A stretch of 64,000 nucleotides of DNA from Flavobacteriales bacterium (GCA_016713865.1 JADJOG010000019.1:1-64000); one strand, 5' to 3'. Shown: positions 27,644 through 36,909, counted from the first letter of the stretch. The notes: generated from the letters alone by a model not told the origin. Translations and numbers: made by a program.

Positions 27644-29557
27644 TCATCGCGAGCTGAACCTGATCTGGTAGCGCGTACCGCTTATTCCGCCTTCGACCGT
27701 CATGCGCCCATTGAGCTGTTCCACCAAGCTTTCGATGAGCATGGTTCCGAGTGACTCGCCATCGGATTGCAGCTTCTCGAGCGGGATGCCCGTACCGTCA
27801 TCAGCGTAGTGCAGGTCGAAGGCACCATCGCCAGTGCGATGGATGCTGAGAGAGACGGATCCGGCCGCACGGCCATGGAAGGCGTGCTTGAATGAATTGG
27901 TGATCAACTCATTCAGCAATAAACCGAGCGGCACCATGGTGTTCAGGCCGAAAGCGAGCCCATTGTCGATATCGGTGCTGCAACGGATGCGGTCCTCAAC
28001 ATCATTCACGCGCACCAGTTCCGCGAAGAGCTCATTGATATATAGCCCCACTTCCACCTCGGCTAGCTCATCGCCCTTGTAAAGCTTTTCATGGATCAAC
28101 GCCATGCTTGTCACGCGGCTCTGGCTCTGGTCGAAGGCGGCCTGCAAACGCTCATCGGTGAAGCTCGCTGCTTGCAGGCGCAGCAGGCTCGCGATCACCT
28201 GCAGGTTGTTCTTCACCCGGTGGTGCATCTCCTTGATCAGCACGTTGATCCGCTGATTGGCGTCCTCGAGCTTGTGCTTCTCATCCTTCAGCGCTCTGGC
28301 CTGCTCATCGTCGCGCAGCCGGGCGGCCTTCAGGTTCTCTTTCATCCGCGCTAGTGCCAGGCCAAGCTGGTCCTGCGGGCTGCGCACATTCACGGGCGCC
28401 TCATAATCGCCGCGCCCGATGGCCTCGGCGCTGCCGGCGAGCGACTTCAGGTTGTCCACCATGCCATTGAAGGCCATGGCCATCCGTCCAACCTCGTCCC
28501 CGCCGGTCACCCGCACCTTCGCGCTCAAGTCACCAACCGCCATGAGCTGCGCGGCCCGCACCACCTCGGTCACTGTGCCCCGCACACCTCGGGTGATCAG
28601 GAACGTGAGAATGGTGACCGCGCCCACCACCACAACGAGCGCGACCACCACCACCAGGAGCTTGAACTCGGCATCCCTTCGGTTGGCCAGCGTGTTCTGC
28701 TCGATAAGATCAAGCGAGCGCAATTCCACCGTGCGCAGCTTCTCCAAGGCCTCGAACGACAAGCCCCACCAATCACGAGGCGCTAATTCCAGGTCGGGCG
28801 CCCTGCGCTGCTTAACCGTGCCGATGAGCGAGCGCATGAAATTGACATCCTCGCCTTGGAACTGCTCACGGTAATATGCGATAACCTCTGGTGGCGCGTC
28901 GCGCTCAAAGAGCAGCATGTTGGTCTCATAGCTCGAGAGCTGATCACCTAGCTCTGCCAGGTCCTCAAGGTCCAGCGGCCTGTTGCTATAGCCCATGGTG
29001 AGCTTGTCGCGCAGCACGCTCAGCGCCTGCTTGGCCTGCGCCAAGCGGAGATGCGTGTAAAGTCGATCCTTGGTCTCGGGGTCCAGCGCCAGCCGGCCCG
29101 TGCGGCCAAGCTCATCGAGCAATGCTTGGGTCATGGCACGGTATGACCTGCTGACGGCTGCCGGGCTGATGCGCTTATCGCGTACCCGCTGTCGCAGGAT
29201 GTTCAGGCCATCGAAAGAGTTAGCCATGCGCTGCGGCGCAGGATTGCCGTCCTCAGCCATCTCAATGGACGAGAGCGCCCCATCGGTGCGCGCGCGCTGC
29301 GCATCGAGCTTCATCGGAAGCACATTGAGTCCGGAGAGGTAGCCCACCGACAGCGCGCTCTCGCGCTGCATCTCGTGCACGGCGCTCGCATGCAGTGCGA
29401 TCACGCGGCTGCGGCCATTGATGTACTCCATCACATCGAGCCGCTTCAGGCTGCCGTCGATCTGTTTGCTCAGCAGCAGCACCATGCCGAACACCGGAAT
29501 AGCCAGCGTCACCATGAACTTGGTGCGCACCGGCAAATCGATGAAACGGCGCTTCAT
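27644..29557 (-). CDS. NIT-domain sensor histidine kinase (HisKA_2 type)
   Basis: Membrane histidine kinase of 637 residues. A first membrane segment (FMVTLAIPVFGMVLLL, about 14-29) precedes a long periplasmic helical domain that resembles the nitrate/nitrite-sensing NIT family (VHEMQRESALSVGYLSG at about 55-71 has the QxER-like core). A second membrane segment (FKLLVVVVALVVVVGAVTIL, about 299-318) leads to HAMP (AVGDLSAKVRVTGGDEVGRM) and a coil. The kinase core has the HisKA_2 box EMHHRVKNNLQVIASLLRLQ with the phospho-acceptor His, then the ATP-binding NELITNSFKHAF and DDGTGIP. No response regulator is adjacent, so it is an orphan. The promoter element TACTTTGC lies 5 bases upstream of ATG 29557. 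Confidence 0.85.
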   Translation of the reverse strand: MKRRFIDLPVRTKFMVTLAIPVFGMVLLLSKQIDGSLKRLDVMEYINGRSRVIALHASAVHEMQRESALSVGYLSGLNVLPMKLDAQRARTDGALSSIEMAEDGNPAPQRMANSFDGLNILRQRVRDKRISPAAVSRSYRAMTQALLDELGRTGRLALDPETKDRLYTHLRLAQAKQALSVLRDKLTMGYSNRPLDLEDLAELGDQLSSYETNMLLFERDAPPEVIAYYREQFQGEDVNFMRSLIGTVKQRRAPDLELAPRDWWGLSFEALEKLRTVELRSLDLIEQNTLANRRDAEFKLLVVVVALVVVVGAVTILTFLITRGVRGTVTEVVRAAQLMAVGDLSAKVRVTGGDEVGRMAMAFNGMVDNLKSLAGSAEAIGRGDYEAPVNVRSPQDQLGLALARMKENLKAARLRDDEQARALKDEKHKLEDANQRINVLIKEMHHRVKNNLQVIASLLRLQAASFTDERLQAAFDQSQSRVTSMALIHEKLYKGDELAEVEVGLYINELFAELVRVNDVEDRIRCSTDIDNGLAFGLNTMVPLGLLLNELITNSFKHAFHGRAAGSVSLSIHRTGDGAFDLHYADDGTGIPLEKLQSDGESLGTMLIESLVEQLNGRMTVEGGISGTRYQIRFSSR

Positions 29558-29561
29558 GCGG

Positions 29562-29569
29562 GCAAAGTA
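29562..29569 (-). promoter_or_regulatory. Bacteroidota -7 promoter element for the NIT kinase
   Basis: TACTTTGC read on the minus strand, ending 4 bases before the ATG at 29557. A TTG about 22 bases further upstream could be the -33 element. The distance implies a leaderless or nearly leaderless transcript. Confidence 0.5.
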
Positions 29570-29605
29570 GGCACGTCAGGCTGGCTTGACGCAAGGCTAG
29601 CCATG

Positions 29606-29621
29606 CCTGCCGGTCGGCAGG
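29606..29621. repeat. Short extragenic palindrome
   Basis: CCTGCCG-GT-CGGCAGG, a perfect 7-base inverted repeat with a 2-base spacer, lying between the divergent kinase and carboxylase genes and touching the carboxylase promoter box. The CCTGCCG half also occurs at 60872. Possibly a dispersed palindromic element. Confidence 0.4.
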
Positions 29622-29629
29622 TACATTCG
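29622..29629 (+). promoter_or_regulatory. Bacteroidota -7 promoter element for the carboxylase gene
   Basis: TACATTCG, 34 bases before ATG 29664 and directly after the palindrome at 29606-29621, which could affect its use. Confidence 0.4.
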
Positions 29630-29663
29630 CCGCGGCGCGCCATTCAACCAGCGCCTGGATCGC

Positions 29664-31205
29664 ATGAAGGATCATTTCGAGCGGCTCGATGCCATGGCCG
29701 CCAAGGCATTGGAAGGCGGTGGTGCCGAGCGCATCGCCGCACAGCACAAGAAGGGCAAGCTCACCGCGCGCGAGCGCGTCCACCTGCTGCTCGATGAGGG
29801 CAGCTTCCAGGAAATAGGACAACTGGTCACGCACCGCAGCAGCAACTTCGGACTCGATAAGCAGAAGTTCCTCGGCGATGGGGTGATCACCGGGTACGGC
29901 ACCATTGATGGCCGTCTCGTGTACGTATTCTCGCAGGACTTCACCGTGCTGGGCGGTTCGCTCGCCGAGGCGCATGCACAGAAAATCTGCCGCATCATGG
30001 ATCTCGCCATGCAGAATGGAGCTCCTGTGATCGGCCTCAACGACAGCGGCGGCGCACGCATCCAGGAAGGTGTCGTGAGCCTCGGAGGCTATGCCGACAT
30101 CTTCTTCCGGAACGTGCGCGCCAGCGGTGTGGTCCCGCAGATCAGCGCGATACTGGGACCCTGTGCGGGCGGCGCGGTATACAGCCCCGCCCTCACCGAC
30201 TTCGTGCTCATGGCCGAAGGCACCAGCTACATGTTCGTGACCGGCCCCAATGTGGTGAAGACGGTTACGCACGAAGAGGTGAGCAGCGAGGATCTCGGTG
30301 GCGCCAGCACGCATGCCAGCAAGAGCGGCGTGGCGCATTTCACCGCGGCCAACGAGATAGAGGCCATCCGGCAGCTGCGCCAGCTCGTGGGCTACATCCC
30401 CAGCAACTGCGAGGAAGAGCCGCCAGCTCTGGCCTACACCCCCAGCGATGAGACACGCCCCGTGCTGGATAGCATCATTCCTGACAACCCGAACCAGCCT
30501 TACGACATCCGGCAGGTGATGAACGCCGTGATCGACCCCGATAGCAGCATGGAGGTGCACGCCGAATACGCGCGCAACATGGTGATCGGTTTCGCACGCG
30601 TGGGTGGTCGTACCGTGGGCTGCGTGGCCAATCAGCCTGCTGTTCTTGCTGGAGTACTCGACATCGACGCCAGCACCAAGGCGGCGCGCTTCGTGCGCTT
30701 CTGCGATGCATTCAATATCCCGCTCATCACCTTCGTTGATGTGCCCGGCTTCCTGCCCGGCACCGATCAGGAGTGGCGCGGCATCATCAACCACGGGGCG
30801 AAGCTGCTCTATGCCTTCAGTGAGGCTACGGTGCCTCGCATCACGATCATCACGCGCAAAGCATACGGCGGCGCTTACGATGTGATGAACAGCAAGCACA
30901 TCGGCTGCGACATGAACTTCGCATGGCCCAGCGCCGAGATCGCCGTGATGGGCGCGAAGGGCGCGGCCGAGATCATCTTCAAGGGCGAGATCGCCAAGGC
31001 CGATAACCCCGCCGCCAAATGGCAGGAGAAGGAGCAGCAGTACAAGGAGCAATTCGCCAACCCGTACGAGGCCGCTGCACGCGGTTATATAGATGAGGTG
31101 ATCCGTCCCAGCCAAACGCGCGAGAAGGTGATGGCCGCCCTCGACATGCTGCGCAACAAGGTGGACAAGCTGCCGCGGAAGAAGCATGGGAACATCCCCT
31201 TGTAG
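29664..31205 (+). CDS. Acyl-CoA carboxylase carboxyltransferase (beta) subunit
   Basis: Carboxyltransferase subunit of 513 residues that moves CO2 from carboxybiotin to an acyl-CoA, most often propionyl-CoA in this size class. The two crotonase-like halves are seen: N-half [40 protein letters not shown] and [18 protein letters not shown]-half [36 protein letters not shown] and [18 protein letters not shown]. The biotin carboxylase/BCCP (alpha) subunit is not in the window. Start ATG 29664 ([20 protein letters not shown]) is the family start. A kinase gene begins 6 bases downstream. The frame is intact. It could equally be methylmalonyl-CoA decarboxylase-type alpha, but the context gives no decarboxylase partners. 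Confidence 0.92.
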   Translation: MKDHFERLDAMAAKALEGGGAERIAAQHKKGKLTARERVHLLLDEGSFQEIGQLVTHRSSNFGLDKQKFLGDGVITGYGTIDGRLVYVFSQDFTVLGGSLAEAHAQKICRIMDLAMQNGAPVIGLNDSGGARIQEGVVSLGGYADIFFRNVRASGVVPQISAILGPCAGGAVYSPALTDFVLMAEGTSYMFVTGPNVVKTVTHEEVSSEDLGGASTHASKSGVAHFTAANEIEAIRQLRQLVGYIPSNCEEEPPALAYTPSDETRPVLDSIIPDNPNQPYDIRQVMNAVIDPDSSMEVHAEYARNMVIGFARVGGRTVGCVANQPAVLAGVLDIDASTKAARFVRFCDAFNIPLITFVDVPGFLPGTDQEWRGIINHGAKLLYAFSEATVPRITIITRKAYGGAYDVMNSKHIGCDMNFAWPSAEIAVMGAKGAAEIIFKGEIAKADNPAAKWQEKEQQYKEQFANPYEAAARGYIDEVIRPSQTREKVMAALDMLRNKVDKLPRKKHGNIPL

Positions 31206-31211
31206 ATCCAA

Positions 31212-32942
31212 GTGAGGGCCGCACTCTGCATCGCGATCTTGCTGTGCATTAGCGGCGCGAAGGGCCAAGGCATGGCCTTCGTTGATTCACTGCTGAGCGT
31301 CCCGTACCAGACAATGGTCGGGAACCTGACGCGCTCGCACCGGGCCCTGTTGCATGCCTTGCCGATCGCGCGTGCGGGAGGCGCGCTCGTGGCTGAGGGC
31401 CGCGTATATGAGCAGCTCGCCGTGGTTCACCACATGCTGAATCAGGAGGATTCCGCCGCGTGGTACGGAGTGAAGGCGGTGGATGCATTCCGAATGGCTG
31501 GCGATGAGGTACGACTCGGTGAGGCATACTGCACCTTGGGCTTTCACATGAAGCGCACGGACCTTTCGCAAGCATTCGATTACTACCGACGAGGGCTGCC
31601 CATGCTGGAGAAGAAACAGGCCTCTGTGCCACTAGCGGCAGCATACGATAACTATGGCGTGGTACAAGAGATGGCAGGCCAACGCGACAGCGCGTTGCTG
31701 TTCTTCCGAAAGGCGCTTACGCTCAAGGAGCAGCTGAATGACAGCAATGGCATCCCATACAGCCTGAACAAAATCGCCGTAGCGCTGATTCCAGAGCAGC
31801 GCTATTCGGAAGCACTTGATCTGATGCAGCGCAGCGATGCGATCAGGCAAGCCATCAACGACCGCATGGGGCTTGCCGATCAAGCGGCCTACTTCGGCGA
31901 CTTGTATCAGGCTTGGGGCCGCTATCCCGAGGCGATCGCGCATTTCGGGCTTGCCCTGGACCGCGCCTCGGAAGTGGGCTTTCCCTACATGCGGCAGTAT
32001 GCCTATGAGCACATGGCCCAGTGCCATGAAGCCATGGGCAACCACTTCGCTGCGTTGGGCGCTTACAAGCGCGCAGCCGAAGTGCGCGACAGCATAGAAA
32101 GTGAAAGCAGCACACGCACCATCCTCGAACTGAAAGAACGATTCAACGCCTCGGAAAAGGACCGCGCGATCGCTTTGCTCAATGAACAGGCCGTCCGGCG
32201 CCAACTATACATCTGGATCAGCCTGGTCTCCTTGGTGCTGGTTCTGGTCGGCGGCATGCTCTTCCATCAGACCCGTCAACGGCGCTTGCGCGCTGAGCGC
32301 GACGCAGCGATCATCGCGGAACGCGAGCGCGGGCTTCGCGCCATGGTCGAGCGCAACGAGGCCGAGCGCGGGCGTATCGCCCAGGAACTGCACGATAGCG
32401 TGGGCCAGCAGATCAGCGGATTGAAATTCCGCCTGGAAGGCGCCGCAGCAGAAGACGCTTCCTTGCGTGAATTGCTCGCCATTGCCGCTGATGCGGGCCA
32501 AGAGGTGCGCGACTTGGCCCACCAGATGATGCCAAGGGCCCTGGCCACGCTCGGTCTTGTGCCGGCCTTGGATGAGATGCTGAAGCGTTCGCTCACCCGC
32601 CCGGACATGCAGGTCCGATTCGACCACTTCGGCATTGATGGCCGCCTGCCCCAGGAGATCGAAGTGGGCGCATACCGGATCGCGCAGGAACTCATCAGCA
32701 ATGTGATCAGGCACGCGCATGCCACGGAAGTGAATGTGCAATTGCTGCGGAACAAGGGCCATCTCGTGCTCATCGTCGAGGATGATGGCGTCGGATTCGA
32801 TCCTGTCATCGCGCAAGGCGGCATCGGCATGCAAAGCTTGAGCGACCGTGCCCGCCTTTTGCGCGGTTCCATCACCTTTGCGCCAGGGGGAACGCGCGGC
32901 ACCGTGGCCACCTTGCGCATTCCCTTGGACAAACAACCATGA
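31212..32942 (+). CDS. TPR-containing sensor histidine kinase (NarL/DesK-type)
   Basis: Kinase of 576 residues; GTG 31212 opens a signal peptide (MRAALCIAILLCISGAKGQG). The periplasmic part consists of TPR-like helical repeats (YDNYGVVQEMAGQRDSALLF, LNKIAVALIPEQRYSEALDL, DLYQAWGRYPEAIAHFGLAL). One membrane helix (LYIWISLVSLVLVLVGGMLF, about 331-350) is followed by a coil, the HisKA_3 box GRIAQELHDSVGQQISGLKF with the phospho-acceptor His, and an ATP-binding domain (NVIRHAHATEVNVQLL, VEDDGVGFDP, GIGMQSLSDRARLL). Its stop overlaps the next start in ATGA, pairing it with the LuxR-type regulator. This is the usual Bacteroidota TPR-kinase/regulator pair; the signal is unknown. Confidence 0.9.
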   Translation: MRAALCIAILLCISGAKGQGMAFVDSLLSVPYQTMVGNLTRSHRALLHALPIARAGGALVAEGRVYEQLAVVHHMLNQEDSAAWYGVKAVDAFRMAGDEVRLGEAYCTLGFHMKRTDLSQAFDYYRRGLPMLEKKQASVPLAAAYDNYGVVQEMAGQRDSALLFFRKALTLKEQLNDSNGIPYSLNKIAVALIPEQRYSEALDLMQRSDAIRQAINDRMGLADQAAYFGDLYQAWGRYPEAIAHFGLALDRASEVGFPYMRQYAYEHMAQCHEAMGNHFAALGAYKRAAEVRDSIESESSTRTILELKERFNASEKDRAIALLNEQAVRRQLYIWISLVSLVLVLVGGMLFHQTRQRRLRAERDAAIIAERERGLRAMVERNEAERGRIAQELHDSVGQQISGLKFRLEGAAAEDASLRELLAIAADAGQEVRDLAHQMMPRALATLGLVPALDEMLKRSLTRPDMQVRFDHFGIDGRLPQEIEVGAYRIAQELISNVIRHAHATEVNVQLLRNKGHLVLIVEDDGVGFDPVIAQGGIGMQSLSDRARLLRGSITFAPGGTRGTVATLRIPLDKQP

Positions 32943-33587
32943 GCCCGGGCACCTTGCGCGTTGCGCTTTGCGACGATCATCGCTTGGTAATCGAGGGCGT
33001 GCGCGGACTGCTCGCCGGATTCCCCGATGTGGAGTGCGTGGGTACGGCGCAGGACGGCGCGCAGCTGCTCTATCTCCTGGAGCATATCCAGGCCGATGTC
33101 ATCCTTCTCGACCTCGACATGCCGGTGATGGATGGCTCCGAAACCCTCCGCCGGATCAAGGCGAAGCATCAAGGGTTGAAGGTGATCATGCTCACCATGA
33201 ACGATGGAGCGGCGGTGGTGCAGCAGGCCATGGACTTGGGCGCGGACGGCTACTTGCTGAAGACCTGCGGCAAAGAGGGAGCTCCTGCTCGCCATGCGCG
33301 AGGTGCATGCCGGACGAAAGCATTTCACCGGAATGCTCATGGCTTCACTCTTTAATCAGAAAGAAGAGGATCGAAGCAGCTCGCAGCTGCTGAAAGACCT
33401 GAGCGAACGCGAGGTGGAAGTGCTCGCGGCACTTGCCGAAGGGCTAGGCAACAAGGAGATCGGCGAGCGTCTGCACATCAGCCCGCGCACGGTGGATACG
33501 CACCGCACGAACCTCATGCGAAAACTCGACACGCATCATATCGCAGGCCTGGTGCGCATCGCGATCAAGGCGGGCTTGGTTGGATGA
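32939..33587 (+). CDS. LuxR-type response regulator (frameshifted)
   Basis: Partner of the TPR kinase, about 215 residues. The receiver domain has the acidic pair in LRVALCDDHRLVIEGV, the phospho-Asp in ADVILLDLDMPVMDG, and the Thr/Lys positions in VIMLTMND and GYLLKTC. The DNA-binding LuxR-type helix-turn-helix follows (LSEREVEVLAALAEGLGNKE, ISPRTVDTHRTNLMRKL). The frame changes near 33277 in GAGGGA: the first ORF ends at 33355, whereas the correct frame reads ELLLAMREVHAGRKHF and runs to 33587. Joined, the length is normal for NarL/FixJ-type regulators. Targets are unknown. Confidence 0.88.
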
Positions 33588-33745
33588 GTGCGGAAAATCC
33601 GTGCACCTTCAGGCGCTGCGTGGTGACCAAAGCAACAGGGTCGCTGATGCTCCGACCGCCGAAGAAGGGCGCTGTTGATTAGTTGAGGCGCTGGAGCATC
33701 ATTAAGGTCCGGCTGGCATGCATCTTCGTGCAAAGTCCACGCGCC

Positions 33746-34492
33746 ATGAAGCACCAGCGCTCACTCGCCTACGGCCTGCTCGCGATATTGCTCGCAACAG
33801 CCTGCAACAAGGAAGAAGAGGATTCGACTTCCAACAATGGCGGCGGATCGGGCAACAGCACGGCCAGCACCACGCCTGCGTTCAGCGATGCCCATGGCGT
33901 GCTGGCGGCCTCCCGGATGTATGTGATCGTGAGCACGCCATTCGGCAATCAGGAGATCATCGCAGGTATTGCGGCGGGCGCATTCAGCGATGATCAGTTC
34001 GCCACACGCGTGCCAGTGGGCGCTGTTTCTTGCAACAGCCAATCGCTGAGCATGCTAACCGGCAATGCATACGCCTACACTCCACCGAGCACGAACCCGA
34101 ACGGCATCGACCTAACCGCCAGCAATGAGGTAACTTGGAGCATAGCAGGCGGCAGTGGCTTCACCGCCTTCACACGCACGATCATGGGGGCCTTCCCGGT
34201 AACTGATGCGATCAGCTCTGGCGGAACGGTGGTGCGTGCTTCGGGATACACGCTCATTACAGGGACCGTGGCCTTGGCCGATTCCGTGCTCTTCGCGATC
34301 GGTCCTGTTACAAGAACGATTGCCGGCAATGCCAACAGCTGCGCATTCTCCCCTGCGGAACTTGGCACGCTCAACACCGGATCGGCCCTGGCGCAAGTGG
34401 TGGCATACTCGTCGGCGCAAGAGGTGATTGATGGCAAGCGCATCTACTTCGTGAAGCAATCGCTGCGCACCAAGAGCGTTTCCGTGGAGTAG
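33746..34492 (+). CDS. Lipoprotein of unknown function
   Basis: Lipoprotein of 248 residues; start 33746 gives MKHQRSLAYGLLAILLATAC with the lipobox ATAC, then a Gly/Ser/Asn-rich spacer (NNGGGSGNSTASTT) that tethers a beta-rich domain (YVIVSTPFGNQEIIAG, VTWSIAGGSGFTAFTRTI, YTLITGTVALADSVLFAIGP, AQVVAYSSAQEVIDGKRIYF). No catalytic motif is recognised. A CATCTTCG element at 33721-33728 is a plausible promoter. The gene stands alone between the response regulator and a thioredoxin-like gene. The frame is intact. Confidence 0.6.
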   Translation: MKHQRSLAYGLLAILLATACNKEEEDSTSNNGGGSGNSTASTTPAFSDAHGVLAASRMYVIVSTPFGNQEIIAGIAAGAFSDDQFATRVPVGAVSCNSQSLSMLTGNAYAYTPPSTNPNGIDLTASNEVTWSIAGGSGFTAFTRTIMGAFPVTDAISSGGTVVRASGYTLITGTVALADSVLFAIGPVTRTIAGNANSCAFSPAELGTLNTGSALAQVVAYSSAQEVIDGKRIYFVKQSLRTKSVSVE

Positions 34493-34551
34493 CTGATCCG
34501 TTCATCTTGCTGCATTCGCACCCCCTTCGCCGAATGCCCTTCTCCGCGAAG

Positions 34552-34559
34552 TACTTTCG
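34552..34559 (+). promoter_or_regulatory. Bacteroidota -7 promoter element for the thioredoxin-like gene
   Basis: TACTTTCG, 24 bases before ATG 34584, matching the local consensus. Confidence 0.45.
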
Positions 34560-34583
34560 GGGCCCACAACAACACGAAACCCC

Positions 34584-35210
34584 ATGCTGCTGAAGTCGCT
34601 TCCATTGCTCGCTCTACTGCTTTTTCCGACACACGACCCCCTGCCCGACCTCAAGATCGGCGATGCACTGCCCGCATCGGAGGTGAAAATGAAGGATGTC
34701 TCTGGCGAAATGCGCTCGCTCAAGGATCTCATGGGAGCCCGTGGCCTGCTCGTGGTCTTCTCGTGCAACACCTGTCCGTTCGTTGTGGGCAGCGAAGGCA
34801 GCGAGGGCTGGGAAGGACGTTACCCCGAACTGATGGCCACCGGTGCGCGGTCCGGAGTGCCTGTGGTGCTCATCAACAGCAACGAGGCTAAGCGCGACCA
34901 AGGCGACAGCTTCACCGATATGCAGAACCACTACAAGGAGAAGGGTTACTCCGGCTCCTACCTCTTGGACGAGGCGCACAAAGTGGCCGATGCCTTCGGC
35001 GCGCGCACCACCCCGCATGTATTCCTCTTCGACAAGAGCATGAAGCTCGCGTACAAGGGCGCTATCGACGATAACGTAGCAAGCGCCGCGCAAGTGAAGG
35101 AGCGCTGGGCCTTCAATGCCATCGCCAACATGGCAGCTGGGCAGCCTGTGGATCCGGCCACTACGCGCAACCTCGGCTGCAGCATCAAGCGGATGCCGCA
35201 CAAGCACTGA
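34584..35210 (+). CDS. Thioredoxin/redoxin-fold exported protein
   Basis: Protein of 208 residues with signal peptide MLLKSLPLLALLLFP and a thioredoxin-like redoxin domain. The core strand and active site are LLVVFSCNTCPFVVG, with a CxxC (CNTC) redox pair; the cis-Pro loop is FGARTTPHVFLFD. Between them lies an inserted region (FTDMQNHYKEKGYSGSYLLD), as in peroxiredoxin-like proteins of the AhpC/TSA and DUF-type redoxins. It could serve as a periplasmic thiol reductase or peroxidase; a peroxidatic Cys alone would not need the CxxC, so disulfide exchange is favoured. The gene stands alone, with its own promoter element. Confidence 0.8.
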   Translation: MLLKSLPLLALLLFPTHDPLPDLKIGDALPASEVKMKDVSGEMRSLKDLMGARGLLVVFSCNTCPFVVGSEGSEGWEGRYPELMATGARSGVPVVLINSNEAKRDQGDSFTDMQNHYKEKGYSGSYLLDEAHKVADAFGARTTPHVFLFDKSMKLAYKGAIDDNVASAAQVKERWAFNAIANMAAGQPVDPATTRNLGCSIKRMPHKH

Positions 35211-35226
35211 GGAGCCTTTTACTATT

Positions 35227-35245
35227 CCCGCTCTTGAAGAGCGGG
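35227..35245 (+). terminator. Hairpin after the thioredoxin-like gene
   Basis: CCCGCTCTT and AAGAGCGGG form a near-perfect stem with a minimal loop 17 bases after the stop. No T-run follows, so it is at best a weak or factor-assisted terminator. Confidence 0.35.
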
Positions 35246-35395
35246 GGGAATGTTGCGAACAACAGCCGAACTCCGGTCCGGTCAAGCAGCTACGCGGAAC
35301 GCGCAACAACAGCATCCGCAAGCTGCTTGACGCGTTGATAATTCATTCCTGTCACCTGCGTGTCCTGAACTTTCCTTTGCATCAAAGCAGAAACA

Positions 35396-36706
35396 ATGAA
35401 TGTCCTTTTGATCGGCAGCGGTGGTCGTGAGCACGCTTTGGCTTGGAAGATCGCGAACAGCTCCCTGCTCGATGCGCTGTATGTGGCCCCTGGGAATCCG
35501 GGAACGCTGAGGCATGGCCGCGCTGCCGAGGTTGATCCTGCGGACCACAAGGCACTTAGGGCATTCCTGATCGAGAAACGCATCCGCATCGTAGTGGTCG
35601 GACCCGAAGGTCCGCTGGTTGATGGCCTGCACGACCGAATCGCCGATGACCCCAAGCTGGAAGGCATCACGGTGATCGGCCCGAAAGCCCAAGGCGCACG
35701 GCTGGAAGGCAGCAAGGACTTCGCGAAGGAGTTCATGTTCCGCCACAGCATCCCAACGGCAGCGCACCGCACATTCGCAAAGGGACAGCTGCAGGATGCC
35801 TTGGAGCATCTCGATCGCGTGAGCGCTCCGTACGTGGTGAAAGCCGATGGGCTCGCTGCAGGCAAGGGCGTGATCATCACCAACGACAAGAAAGAGGCGG
35901 CCAAGGCGCTTCGCGATATGCTGCAGCAAGGCAAGTTCGGCGAGGCTGGCGAACGCGTTGTGATCGAGCAGCACCTCAAAGGCATCGAATGCAGCGCCTT
36001 CCTGATCACCGATGGGGAGTCGTTCAAGATGCTGCCAGCCGCTAAGGATTACAAGCGGATCGGCAACGGCGATGCCGGCCCGAACACCGGCGGCATGGGT
36101 GCCGTGTCGCCTGTGCATTTCGCCGACAAGGATTTCATGCAGAAGGTGCATGACCGTATCGCGGCGCCCACGATCCGCGGGCTGCGCAAGGATGGCATCC
36201 CTTATCAAGGCTTCATCTTCATCGGCCTGATGAACGTGGGTGGCGAACCGTACGTGATCGAATACAACGTGCGACTGGGGGATCCGGAGGCAGAAGCCAT
36301 TCTGCCGCGCTTGAAGAGCGATCTGCTCGACCTTTTCGAGGGCGTAGCCACGGGAACGCTGAGCGAGCGCCACATCGATGTGGATGACCGCACCGCTGTG
36401 AGCGTGGTGCTGGCTTCAGAGGGCTATCCGGGCGAGTATGCCAAAGGCAAGGAGATCTCCGGGCTCGAGAACGTCACGGACGCCTATGTGTTCCAAGCGG
36501 GCACCACGCTGCGCAATGGGAAGCTGGTGACCAATGGCGGCCGCGTGATGGCCGTGACCGGCATGGGCAAGGACTTGGAGAGCGCGATGGCTTCAGCTTA
36601 CCGCGCGGTTGAACGCATCGCGTACACGGGGAAATACCATCGGGACGATATCGGCGCCGACCTGCGCAAGCAGCCTGCGCAACGACCCGCGGCGGTCTCG
36701 CGTTAA
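35396..36706 (+). CDS. purD: Phosphoribosylamine--glycine ligase
   Basis: Second step of de novo purine synthesis: ATP-dependent joining of glycine to 5-phosphoribosylamine. The protein is 436 residues. It opens MNVLLIGSGGREHALAWKIA, keeps VVVGPEGPLVDGLHDRI, the ATP-grasp core VKADGLAAGKGVIITNDKKE, and the GARS signature region GFIFIGLMNVGGEPYVIEYN plus the ligand loop VRLGDPEAEAILPRLKSDLL. A TTCCTTTG run at 35372-35379 may be the promoter, 16 bases before the ATG. Its last codons overlap the stop of the convergent DUF6341 gene. The purQ gene lies 1.3 kb downstream on the same strand. The frame is intact. Confidence 0.95.
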   Translation: MNVLLIGSGGREHALAWKIANSSLLDALYVAPGNPGTLRHGRAAEVDPADHKALRAFLIEKRIRIVVVGPEGPLVDGLHDRIADDPKLEGITVIGPKAQGARLEGSKDFAKEFMFRHSIPTAAHRTFAKGQLQDALEHLDRVSAPYVVKADGLAAGKGVIITNDKKEAAKALRDMLQQGKFGEAGERVVIEQHLKGIECSAFLITDGESFKMLPAAKDYKRIGNGDAGPNTGGMGAVSPVHFADKDFMQKVHDRIAAPTIRGLRKDGIPYQGFIFIGLMNVGGEPYVIEYNVRLGDPEAEAILPRLKSDLLDLFEGVATGTLSERHIDVDDRTAVSVVLASEGYPGEYAKGKEISGLENVTDAYVFQAGTTLRNGKLVTNGGRVMAVTGMGKDLESAMASAYRAVERIAYTGKYHRDDIGADLRKQPAQRPAAVSR

Positions 36707-36882
36707 GCGAGGGTGCCCGCGGCCTTCGCCTTCTTGTTGTATCGGCCCTGCAGCATCAGCCAGTAAACGAAGCCGACGAAAAGCACCAAGGAGGTGGCCG
36801 TTACCGGCATCCAGCCCAGCTTCGTCAGGATCTTGAAGGACCACTCCAGAAAGTGTCCGGCGGCGAAAGCGATGTCCTGCAT
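36703..36882 (-). CDS. DUF6341-type small membrane protein
   Basis: A 59-residue protein on the minus strand, too short for most gene callers' confidence. It reads MQDIAFAAGHFLEWSFKILT, then one membrane segment (MPVTATSLVLFVGFVYWLML), and ends with QGRYNKKAKAAG. The pattern (FVYWLxxQxxYNKKA) and the position between purD and a DUF6427 gene match DUF6341 proteins of Flavobacteriales. Its stop overlaps the purD stop (TTAA at 36703-36706), so the two genes converge on four bases. A TACATTCG promoter element lies 20 bases upstream of the ATG. Function is unknown. Confidence 0.75.
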   Translation of the reverse strand: MQDIAFAAGHFLEWSFKILTKLGWMPVTATSLVLFVGFVYWLMLQGRYNKKAKAAGTLA

Positions 36883-36901
36883 GTTGTGGCGTTAAGCGCG
36901 G

Positions 36902-36909
36902 CGAATGTA
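36902..36909 (-). promoter_or_regulatory. Bacteroidota -7 promoter element for the DUF6341 gene
   Basis: TACATTCG on the minus strand, ending 19 bases before the ATG at 36882. It supports the small convergent gene as real. Confidence 0.5.

Noticed and set aside
29262..31268. 668-codon minus-strand ORF over the carboxylase gene
   Set aside because: Long, but His/Ala/Leu-rich, without a domain, and wholly antisense to the carboxyltransferase.
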